DNA from: JABDCI01 sp964475835
Lineage (GTDB): Bacteria; Verrucomicrobiota; Verrucomicrobiia; JABWAM01
DNA length: 42,807 nt
Direction: 5' to 3'
Assembly (NCBI GenBank): GCA_964475835.1
Contig: CAYYYL010000024.1
Location: forward strand, 1-42,807
Shown: positions 1 through 7,144 of the stretch, piece after piece
Position numbering within the stretch: position 1 is the first letter of the stretch
Layout: the number at the start of each line of letters is the position of its first letter
Notes under the pieces: generated by a model
The model's database searches: none
Told to the model about the DNA's origin: nothing
The model's input: the letters and a program-made list of their open reading frames with translations, nothing else
Position numbers and translations under genes: made by a program

Positions 1-240
1 GAAACTGCGATATGTGGCGTTGCTGCCTATTTTGGTTCTCGGCAAGGCGTGCGAGCACAACGCCGCCGAGAGCCAAAATAGGCGCAACCCTTTGGGCAAC
101 AGTTATTTTAGCCGACTCCAGCGTTGGCTCGACAGTCAAAGCCCACTGTGGGGATTTTCCTGCCTCGCCGTCTTGGATTCGGCTAAAATAACTTATTGCG
201 CCACGCATCGTAGTTTTCGGATAGGCTCTAAGTTCTTTAT
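1..240. repeat. Two-stem intergenic repeat element, family A copy 1 (cut by window edge)
   Basis: Two long stems can be seen. Stem 1 pairs 26-43 with 65-82 over 18 bases, including one G-T wobble. Stem 2 pairs 101-115 with 179-193 over 15 perfect bases. The linker between them, ggcgcaaccctttgggc at 81-97, recurs almost unchanged at 4545-4561 in the second copy, and both copies carry a G-rich tgtgggga stretch inside stem 2. The stem arms are unrelated in sequence between the two copies. No credible gene lies here. The left end of the element is outside the window. Confidence 0.6.
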
Positions 241-270
241 TTGAACAGAATCAATACAGGAAACAGTCCA

Positions 271-404
271 AATCAGAAGGAACCGCAGATTAACGCGGAT
301 TGACACAGATTTTTTCCTGAAGGTTTTGCCGATGCCGCAATGCGGCATCGGAAATCTATCTCTGAATCATCTGCGCAAATCTGCGTTAATCTGTGGTTTC
401 TTTC
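271..404. repeat. Family R inverted-repeat element, copy 1
   Basis: The outer arms are aaccgcagattaacgcg on the left and its near complement ending in aatctgtggtttc on the right. A central hairpin built on gccgatgccgc and gcggcatcgg sits between them. Five similar elements lie at about 10.9, 12.6, 13.8, 16.8 and 29.4 kb. No coding potential was seen. Confidence 0.75.
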
Positions 405-591
405 CGCTCTTTTCTGAAGGCGAAGACTCATTCATTTTTAGTTCTAAGACTTTCAAGCAAGCTCCCCTGTCACCTACCTGAAAGGTAAAACACCACCAGG
501 GAAATGTGCTCCAAATCCGCGCATTTGTTCCAAATAAGCGAACTAATAATCCATTAATGCTAAATACGAGAGGGGTATATGCATCTAGGTT
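405..591. other. Non-coding stretch before the Tdi1-C-like gene
   Basis: No gene, hairpin or clear promoter was recognised here. A purine-rich gagagggg at 568-575 is the nearest Shine-Dalgarno-like string to the next gene. Confidence 0.4.
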
Positions 592-1182
592 TTGCCAACG
601 CGGAGACCTATGATCCATTGGAACAAACTTTTGATCCGGACAGCGGGATTGGATGCCAAAATCCTGGGACACTGGGCGTGGAGAGTGCCCATGGGATACC
701 ATCCCATTGTGATGTCCATTTTTGGAGACTGGTTTTTTGCCGATCCGCTTTTGAAGATTTACCGTCTTGATCTGGCGACGGGGAAGGTGAATCAGATCAC
801 CGACACTTTAAAGGAATTCCAGCGCAACATGTATGGTTCGGATGAACTGGAAGCGTGGTTCCGCAAAAGTCTGGCTTACGAGAGTTATGATGCGGGGCTC
901 CGTGTGGGGGAAGGATGTTGTCTAGGGTTCAAAGTTTATCCGGTTCTTGGAGGGGAGTTGCAAGTGGGGAATGTGACTCCGGTCAGTCTTCGCGTCTATC
1001 AATCGATCCAGGCCGATGTGCATCGACAGCTGGCGCATCATTCTGTCTCGACCGCTGCGGCGGATGCCATTGCGGGAGCGTTGGTGGACATCACTTTCCC
1101 GAAACTGGATCTGGACGCGGCCACCACAAAAAGTCCGTTCAAACGCCGCTCGGTTCGCAAATGGCGTCACCGCCGGTTCTGA
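592..1182 (+). CDS. T6SS immunity Tdi1-C / DUF1851 domain protein
   Basis: The protein of about 196 residues matches the pattern of the T6SS_Tdi1_C (DUF1851) domain. It has a GDWFFADP segment near residues 45-52, an IYRLDLATG strand, the family hallmark LGFKVYPVLGGE at 111-122, and a closing VYQSIQADVHRQ helix near 135-146. In known cases this domain is found in immunity proteins that neutralise toxic effectors, and also in orphan cytoplasmic proteins of unknown role. No effector or secretion gene lies nearby, so an immunity role is inference only. The reading frame opens with TTG at 592. ATG 610, which has a nearby GGAG, is an equally good start. The last 16 bases overlap the 3' end of convergent comEC. 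Confidence 0.7.
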   Translation: MPTRRPMIHWNKLLIRTAGLDAKILGHWAWRVPMGYHPIVMSIFGDWFFADPLLKIYRLDLATGKVNQITDTLKEFQRNMYGSDELEAWFRKSLAYESYDAGLRVGEGCCLGFKVYPVLGGELQVGNVTPVSLRVYQSIQADVHRQLAHHSVSTAAADAIAGALVDITFPKLDLDAATTKSPFKRRSVRKWRHRRF

Positions 1183-3686
1183 TCGTCACGAAATGGTTGA
1201 AACAACAATCCTTTTTCCCTGATTCGGAAGATCGCACCACCGGATTCATCCGTACGGTGCAGGTGGGCGCGGGACTGCTGAAGACGGTTCTGAAGCTCAG
1301 GCGATGGACTGGCGTTATGGGGAAATTCCGAGGTGTTGAGCAGGATCCATGAGGGATGAAGATGTTTGAGAAACTCTTCACTCAAACTTTCCTCCGAAGA
1401 GTGCAGCCCCTGGATGAGCAGAGTGCAGGGAACCTGAATCGATTCGGTGAGTTCGGATTCGACGCTCACTCCCGTATCGCCGGCGAACAGGATTCGCTGT
1501 CCCCCATGATTCCATTCCATCACCATGGATTGATCATCGGCACGTTTGGCGGAACTATTTTTTGGAGGCCAGATCACATGGCAGTCCCCACTTCGAAACG
1601 GAAGGATGTCGCCTGCGGCACATTCCTGCACGGGAATTCCAGAATGGCGGACTTGTTCAAGGAGTTGTCGATACCCCCTGGATCGAAAGGTGGCTGCGGG
1701 GACCACCACTTTGGAAATCGGAAATTCCTCCAGTAGGGTTTCCATTCCACCGTAGTGCCCTGCGTCACCCCCGCTGAGAATGACGGTGTCGAGGCGATTG
1801 ACCCCGCGCGATCGGAGAAACGGTCCCACCACATGCGTCCCAAGGGTCCGGCTGCCGGCATCAATCAGGATCCGCTCGAATCTTGGTCCGGTGATCAACA
1901 CGGCCTGACCTGCACCCACGTCCATCCCATCGATCCAGAGATCCCTGCTGGTGTATTGGACTCCCAGGAGCGTAAAAAGTCCGATCAGACTGCCAGCGCC
2001 AAGGGTCAGGGCAAGAGGTTTTCGATCGCGTGTCCAGAGGAGAAAACATGCGATTCCAATGGCATAGCCAAGGACGATCCATCCTGGGGCGGGTTGAGGC
2101 ACGTACACATATCCGGATTTCAACGTGGAAAGTTTTTCGCTGATCCCCATCATCAAATGGATGATCAGGGCATGGGTTGTATTGAGTGTGATCGCGAGTT
2201 CACTCCAGATCCAACCCGCCACGAGACTGATAAGTCCCAGACCAACGGAAGCGGACGCAAGAGGCACGATCAGGAGATTGGCGGGAAGGGCGATCCAGGA
2301 AATGAGATTGAAATAGTAGATGTTGAGGCCAATCGAACCCATCCATGCGGCGAGGGAAACGGAGAAGAGGCCGGCGCACCATCCCAGAATCAAAGCGGAC
2401 CGTTTTCGCCAGCGAGGGACGAGGGTGTGGGGAATAAAAGGATCCGGTTCGGTGAAGACTCGCAGGCGGGATTCGATCGTGGGCGACACTGCGACAAGTG
2501 CGGCAACGACGATGAACGAAAGTTGGAATCCGGGATCAAAAAGTTGAAAGGGGTCCCACGCCAGAATGATCATCGCGGAGGCCGCCAGATTATTCAGAAG
2601 AGCGGAGGGTCTTCGAATGGACCAGCCAAAAAGGACCACTCCCGCCATGATCAGGGAGCGGATGGCTGATGCACGAAGTCCTGTCGCTACCACGTAAAAT
2701 CCGAGCAAGGGAAGGACGAGGGCGCAGGCGATGGCGGTCGGGACTCTTAAAAGGCGCAGGACGACGAGGAGGGCCAGCGCGATGAGGGAGATGTGCGATC
2801 CACTGATCGCAAACACGTGCAGCGTTCCGGTCAGTCGAAAGGAACGATTCACATCCGGGGGGATGTCCTCACGATACCCAAGGAGCATTCCACGAATGAT
2901 GCCGGATGCCAGGGTGTCCTGCTCAATGCCAAGGGTGAGCCGTTGCCCGAGGTATTGCCGGACATCAAAGATCCATTTCCAGCCGGAGGCCGGACCAAGG
3001 ACGGTGATTTGTTCCGCTTGAAGCAAATGCAGAATGCCCTGACGTTTCAGATAGAGCGCGTAGTCGAAGAGTCCGAAATTGCGATTGGAGAGAGGTTCCT
3101 TTAAGACGCCTTCGAGTTCCACTTCCTGCCCAAATTCGATTCTCCCCTTTTCCACACCTTCATGAGGAATGGGAAGACGCACCTCCACGGATCCGGTGGC
3201 GGCCTGCCATGCCGTGGTGAAACGCACCCCGGTGACGCGCATTTCAAAATCAAGATTTGTGGAGGCGGCGCCTTTCTTCAGGCGCTCATGGAGAACGGGA
3301 TGCTCGACGGGATCGCTTTGGATCACCCCCCGGAGGGCGACGTGCTGGGGTAGCCGGATCACAAGCCGGGCCAGGTGGTCGGGTTCCACGCCACGGATGG
3401 CGATCTGCTGGCGCCACATCACCACACCTCCCGCAATGAGGACGAGGGGGAGCATGGGCCAGGGTGGAGGAAGACGTTTCCAGGAGAGGGTCATCCAGAG
3501 AAGGGTCATCAAAAGAAGTGCAATCCAGACGGGAAAAAGCGGCCATTCTTCGAGAAATTGCAGCACAATGCCGACGGAAAAAGTCAGAGTGACAGCGGCA
3601 AGGGGCAACTTGGGGTTCCAAATTTGGCCGGATTGAATCCTCTCTTGCATCTGGGAAAACGATGTGTCACTGACAACAGCAAACAT
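1167..3686 (-). CDS. comEC: ComEC/Rec2-family DNA uptake channel, metallo-beta-lactamase site degraded
   Basis: This 839-residue protein has the usual ComEC order: N-terminal membrane helices with a DUF4131-like soluble part, the multi-pass Competence domain (GMLLGYREDIP, FAISGSHISLIALAL), and a C-terminal metallo-beta-lactamase-like domain. ComEC moves single-stranded DNA across the inner membrane during transformation. The C-terminal nuclease site is unusual. The canonical LSHxDxDHxGG reads LSGGDAGHYGG at residues 637-647, losing the first His and the second Asp, and the later HHGS motif reads GLHSS near 760. The FAGDTG motif is kept near 734. Metal binding is therefore doubtful. The chosen ATG at 3686 lies 5 bp from the start of the divergent HD gene. 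A second Met at codon 13 is the alternative. Confidence 0.85.
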   Translation of the reverse strand: MFAVVSDTSFSQMQERIQSGQIWNPKLPLAAVTLTFSVGIVLQFLEEWPLFPVWIALLLMTLLWMTLSWKRLPPPWPMLPLVLIAGGVVMWRQQIAIRGVEPDHLARLVIRLPQHVALRGVIQSDPVEHPVLHERLKKGAASTNLDFEMRVTGVRFTTAWQAATGSVEVRLPIPHEGVEKGRIEFGQEVELEGVLKEPLSNRNFGLFDYALYLKRQGILHLLQAEQITVLGPASGWKWIFDVRQYLGQRLTLGIEQDTLASGIIRGMLLGYREDIPPDVNRSFRLTGTLHVFAISGSHISLIALALLVVLRLLRVPTAIACALVLPLLGFYVVATGLRASAIRSLIMAGVVLFGWSIRRPSALLNNLAASAMIILAWDPFQLFDPGFQLSFIVVAALVAVSPTIESRLRVFTEPDPFIPHTLVPRWRKRSALILGWCAGLFSVSLAAWMGSIGLNIYYFNLISWIALPANLLIVPLASASVGLGLISLVAGWIWSELAITLNTTHALIIHLMMGISEKLSTLKSGYVYVPQPAPGWIVLGYAIGIACFLLWTRDRKPLALTLGAGSLIGLFTLLGVQYTSRDLWIDGMDVGAGQAVLITGPRFERILIDAGSRTLGTHVVGPFLRSRGVNRLDTVILSGGDAGHYGGMETLLEEFPISKVVVPAATFRSRGYRQLLEQVRHSGIPVQECAAGDILPFRSGDCHVIWPPKNSSAKRADDQSMVMEWNHGGQRILFAGDTGVSVESELTESIQVPCTLLIQGLHSSEESLSEEFLKHLHPSWILLNTSEFPHNASPSPELQNRLQQSRAHLHRTDESGGAIFRIREKGLLFQPFRDDQNRR

Positions 3687-3691
3687 GACTC

Positions 3692-4291
3692 ATGAGTTCA
3701 AAGGAATTTGAAGCGGCGCTCGAGGAGGTTCGCCTCCTGGTACAGGAGCGGGATGAGGAGCCACCGCATGTGGAGCATGTTTCCAATCTTGCCCTGCAGA
3801 TTTTCGATCAAACCCAGACCCTGCATGGATTTCACGAGGTGGAGCGTTGGATGCTTCACGCGGCCGCGTTGCTGCATGACATCGGCTGGGCGGAGGCAGT
3901 GGAGGGACGCAAGCATCACAAGATTTCCGCCCGGATGATCCGGCAACATCCGTGGAAACGGGTGCCGAAGGCATGGATCACCCAGATCGCCTGTATCGCC
4001 CGCTACCATCGACGTGCCTTGCCCAGGGACAAGCATCGAGGCTTTGCCGAACTCTCCGGGGAGGATCGGGAACGTGTGATGAAGCTTGCCGCGATCCTTC
4101 GGGTGGCCGATGGACTGGACCGGGCTCATCTCCGTCGGGTTCAACGGGTTCGCACCAGGATCTCGAGCGAGCAGGTGACGTTGATGCTCGAGGGAGCTTC
4201 CGATCTTCGGGAGGAAATCAAGGGAGCGACGCGAAAGGCGGATTTATTCGAAGTCGCCTATGGTCGTGCGCTGGAGATCGAGAAAGTATAA
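3692..4291 (+). CDS. HD-domain phosphohydrolase resembling the Ppx/GppA C-terminal domain
   Basis: The 199-residue soluble protein carries an HD metal-site pattern: His29 in the first helix, LLHDIGW with His62-Asp63, His75/76, and Asp140 in RVADGLD. The spacing and the ARYHRRALP segment resemble the HD domain found at the C-terminus of Ppx/GppA exopolyphosphatases, here without the N-terminal actin-like domain. HD proteins hydrolyse phosphomonoester or diester bonds in nucleotides, but the substrate here is unknown. It is transcribed away from comEC, with the two start codons only 5 bp apart and no Shine-Dalgarno sequence in front of this ATG. Translation may therefore start further in. Confidence 0.75.
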   Translation: MSSKEFEAALEEVRLLVQERDEEPPHVEHVSNLALQIFDQTQTLHGFHEVERWMLHAAALLHDIGWAEAVEGRKHHKISARMIRQHPWKRVPKAWITQIACIARYHRRALPRDKHRGFAELSGEDRERVMKLAAILRVADGLDRAHLRRVQRVRTRISSEQVTLMLEGASDLREEIKGATRKADLFEVAYGRALEIEKV

Positions 4292-4330
4292 GACGGGAGG
4301 AAACTCGCAGAAGCAGAATAACGGTGTTTT

Positions 4331-4729
4331 TAGAGCAGTTTAAATAAAACTGTAGCCGAAACATGACGGACAGCCCGGCGGTCTGTCCCTACCTTCGATC
4401 CAAAAATTTAGACGTTAGCAGCTTGCTGAAAAAGTCGGAATGGTCGCGTTGCAGTCAACTTTTGTCTGTAGCAAGGCGCGATCGCATGGGGATATCCGCC
4501 AGCGATCTCGCCATGTGAGCGCAACGCCGCTACAGACAAAAGCTGGCGCAACCCTATGGGCGGCATGCATTTGGCTGTCTGACGTTGTTGCTCACGACTT
4601 ACAGCCTCACTTGTGGGGGATGCTCGTCGTTCGCCCCTTGTCATACAGCCAAATGCATTTTCGCGCGGCCGTTCCCACTTTTTCAGCAAGCTTTTAGTGA
4701 ACGGCTACGCTTTAACTTAAAATGCTCTA
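4331..4729. repeat. Composite intergenic repeat element, family A copy 2
   Basis: An outer imperfect inverted repeat pairs 4331-4358 with 4702-4729 (23 of 28 bases match). Inside it is a second inverted repeat with perfect 15-base ends, gcttgctgaaaaagt at 4421-4435 and its complement at 4677-4691. Within that are two stems of 14 perfect base pairs each (4459-4472 with 4529-4542; 4565-4578 with 4645-4658), joined by the linker ggcgcaaccctatgggc at 4545-4561. The shape is MITE-like, but no transposase is present. It fills most of the gene-free interval 4292-4868. Confidence 0.7.
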
Positions 4730-4744
4730 ATCGACTCAAATGAG

Positions 4745-4834
4745 TGTCATTCTGAGCCCGAGCACAGTCGAGGGTGAAGAATCTCTCCTCTCATTGGAAT
4801 CAAAAGAGATCCTTCGCTTCGCTCAGGATGACAT
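4745..4834. repeat. Family B inverted repeat (tgtcatcctgagcgaagcgaagg type), copy 1
   Basis: The left arm starts gtcattctgagc and the right arm ends cttcgctcaggatgac, so the two arms are complementary around a short A/T-rich centre. Related copies occur at 16594, 18989, 19789 and 26325. The element sits between the family A element and the 3' end of the PfkB gene. No gene is seen here. Confidence 0.7.
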
Positions 4835-4868
4835 TTGTTTTCGGGACTTCAACCGAGCCAGCAGCCTG

Positions 4869-5984
4869 CTAACCAATTTCCGCAAGAAACCCGCGGATGT
4901 CCTTCACGGTCGGACTCTTCGCGGTGCGGACATAAAATCCGGAGGTCGCGACGCCGAGTTGCAGACGTTGTTCCAGTGAACCTCCAAGAATGGTGCCCAG
5001 ACTGTAGCCTGCGTTGAAATGATCGCCTGCGCCTGTGGAGATAAGTGGCTTTTCCACATACGGTCCATCCACGATCTGGCTGTCCTTTGGTGAGGCAGCA
5101 GCCGCGTAGGCGGTGGCGTGGACCACCACGCCGTCGATGCTGAGCTTGGTTCGAATGGCTTCCGCGCTCTTCTGAGTGAATTCACGATCCTTTCCCCCGA
5201 CTTTCAAACCCAGGACCTCGCAAATCTCGCCGGCTTCCTTTAAATTCAGTCCCAGGGTGACATCGAACCAGTTCTGAAACTTTGCAATCAGGTCGAGCGC
5301 TTTGCGAATATCCTCCGCGAGACGGAATTCGGGATCGGCCAGATCGAAGAAAATGTTCCGCCGGGCCGGGAGTTTGGAAAGTTTGGGGCAGACGTTCTCC
5401 TGGATCTGCTTCCAGATGTCAGACATGTGGGGAAGCGCGGTCCAGTTGTTCAGCGCGATAAAAGTGGAGTCATTGAAGAGATGGAAGAGTACATCCCTGC
5501 CTACGACCCGCTCCATGGTTTCCCAGGTTACGAGGGCGGATGCCTCCTGGCGGGAAAGCATGATTTTTCCATCCTCGAACTCTACGGCATCCGTGTAACT
5601 GGCGTCGGCAATGGTGATGAGCTTGCAGACCGATTTCATCGGATGGAATACGGGATGAATGTCGGGGTATCCCAGATTTCCGATGCAGGTGAGGGGAAGG
5701 CTGTAGGTGGCCAGTGCGTTGGCCATGATCACGCCATTGCCGCCGAGTTTCACGGCCTGGACGCTCAGCTCGAACTTGGTGCTTTTTCCCCCCGCAGCCT
5801 GGACGCGAACCCCCCAGTCGGGGATTTTGGGAATGAACGTGGCGGTGCCATCGCTCTGTTTTTTGTCGACGACCCGGAGGATCTGATCCACAAAACCATC
5901 GAGACCGATCAGTCCGCGTTGGGAGTCGAGGTGGGATTCAGCGTTTTCGAGAAGTTTAATCGCCAGTTGGGTGCGTGCGCTCAT
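4869..5984 (-). CDS. PfkB-family carbohydrate/nucleoside kinase
   Basis: The 371-residue protein shows the ribokinase/PfkB fold signatures. They include an N-terminal GLDGFVDQI strand, a KLGGNGVIMANAL segment like the substrate-side GGN motif, and the C-terminal anion-hole and catalytic-base motif STGAGDHFNAGY with Asp321. Enzymes of this family phosphorylate sugars or nucleosides with ATP, and the substrate cannot be read from sequence. The N-terminal half is longer than in ribokinase, with an insertion around residues 40-75. It lies 18 bases downstream of the DUF4412 gene on the same strand, so the two may share a transcript. Confidence 0.8.
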   Translation of the reverse strand: MSARTQLAIKLLENAESHLDSQRGLIGLDGFVDQILRVVDKKQSDGTATFIPKIPDWGVRVQAAGGKSTKFELSVQAVKLGGNGVIMANALATYSLPLTCIGNLGYPDIHPVFHPMKSVCKLITIADASYTDAVEFEDGKIMLSRQEASALVTWETMERVVGRDVLFHLFNDSTFIALNNWTALPHMSDIWKQIQENVCPKLSKLPARRNIFFDLADPEFRLAEDIRKALDLIAKFQNWFDVTLGLNLKEAGEICEVLGLKVGGKDREFTQKSAEAIRTKLSIDGVVVHATAYAAAASPKDSQIVDGPYVEKPLISTGAGDHFNAGYSLGTILGGSLEQRLQLGVATSGFYVRTAKSPTVKDIRGFLAEIG

Positions 5985-6002
5985 GTTGTTTTTTGAAATC
6001 GA

Positions 6003-6860
6003 TCATTCGCCATCGTGTTTGGGCATTTTCTTCATCAGCTCGTCCATATTGATGCCATGCATCATGTCCTTCATCTGGTATTCAGCGATGCTGTTGACCT
6101 TTTGAAAATGGGCGGGTTCCTCGAAAAATGAGGTGTCGATGGGCTCGACGCTGAGGGATTGAACTTCAAAGATGTTCATTTTTTGAGGGGAACTCTCTCC
6201 GGGCATGTTGCCGATTCCCTCCATGCCAAGGGTATAGCCCGAGGGCAGACCCTTGTAGGCTTTGAACATGGAGGAGATCTCACCGCGAAAGAGATGGCTC
6301 ATTCCCTTGCCGATCGCGGAGGCATCCTTGCGTTCCGAGGCGGGATAGTTCTCCAAAAGTTTCTTCTGATAAGCTTCCTGGTAGGCGGCCGTCTCCCTCT
6401 GAACGATTTCGATGGTGCCCGTCACTGGTGTCATCCACAAAACGGCGGTACCCTGTTTGTCCCCCTGGCGGATTTCATAGCCCGTGGCCGGCAGCCCGGC
6501 GATCGTGCGGTTGTCGGGCAGCTTGTTGATCGACATCTTTCCGCCCTCGGGATCCGAATCCGGACTCTCTTCCCCCTGGTCCAGGGGAGTGGGGGTATCC
6601 ATTTTGTGGTAGGCCATGGGAATGGGCTTCTCCTCGTAAACCTTGTGCTTGGGATCGATGTTCCATACCACTCCCTTGTCCACGCGCGTGATGGTGAGGA
6701 CGGAATTGCCCATGAGACTGGGGATCTCCGCACGCTGTTTCAAACCCGAGGTCCAGGTTTTGCTGGTCCCACCCATGGTTTTGGCTTCGACATAGACGTC
6801 GGCTCTGGCCTGAACCAAAACCATGCCTGCGAGGATGAGGATAAATAACATCTTCTTCAT
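6003..6860 (-). CDS. Secreted DUF4412-type protein
   Basis: The frame is open further upstream, but ATG 6860 begins a clean signal peptide (MKKMLFILILAGMVLVQARA), so this start is chosen and gives 285 residues. The mature part (DVYVEAKTMGG, later VLWMTPVTG and SINKLPDNRTIAGLPATGYEI) has the look of DUF4412/outer-membrane-carrier-like beta proteins that are exported to the periplasm. Their function is not established. The C-terminus ends with a methionine-rich segment (MKDMMHGINMDELMKKMPKHDGE region). It is followed after 18 bases by the PfkB kinase gene. Confidence 0.65.
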   Translation of the reverse strand: MKKMLFILILAGMVLVQARADVYVEAKTMGGTSKTWTSGLKQRAEIPSLMGNSVLTITRVDKGVVWNIDPKHKVYEEKPIPMAYHKMDTPTPLDQGEESPDSDPEGGKMSINKLPDNRTIAGLPATGYEIRQGDKQGTAVLWMTPVTGTIEIVQRETAAYQEAYQKKLLENYPASERKDASAIGKGMSHLFRGEISSMFKAYKGLPSGYTLGMEGIGNMPGESSPQKMNIFEVQSLSVEPIDTSFFEEPAHFQKVNSIAEYQMKDMMHGINMDELMKKMPKHDGE

Positions 6861-7144
6861 AACGTGTAGGTTTTTGAATGATGGGATTCTTGGATAAACG
6901 CAAAACTTTTTGGAAGCTTTTGGAGATTTGGCTGCATCGGAGGGTGCTGGAAACCGACTTTCATGAAGGACGGCCGGGCAGGGGAGGGCGAAAACGAGGC
7001 CGGTTGCGTCGAAACTCGGAGGGCATGTTCGCTTCCGCCCAGGTGATCGTCTGTTGGATGTGCAGCCACCGCTGGAGAGGATCGTAGGCACGATCCCTTT
7101 TTTCCTCCTCGAGCTGATTGAGAGAAGACTCCCTGTTTGGTTTC

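Noticed and set aside
1755..2669. 304-codon open frame on the plus strand inside comEC
   Set aside because: The product is rich in Asp, Gly and Lys without any fold pattern, and it is antisense to a well-supported membrane protein.
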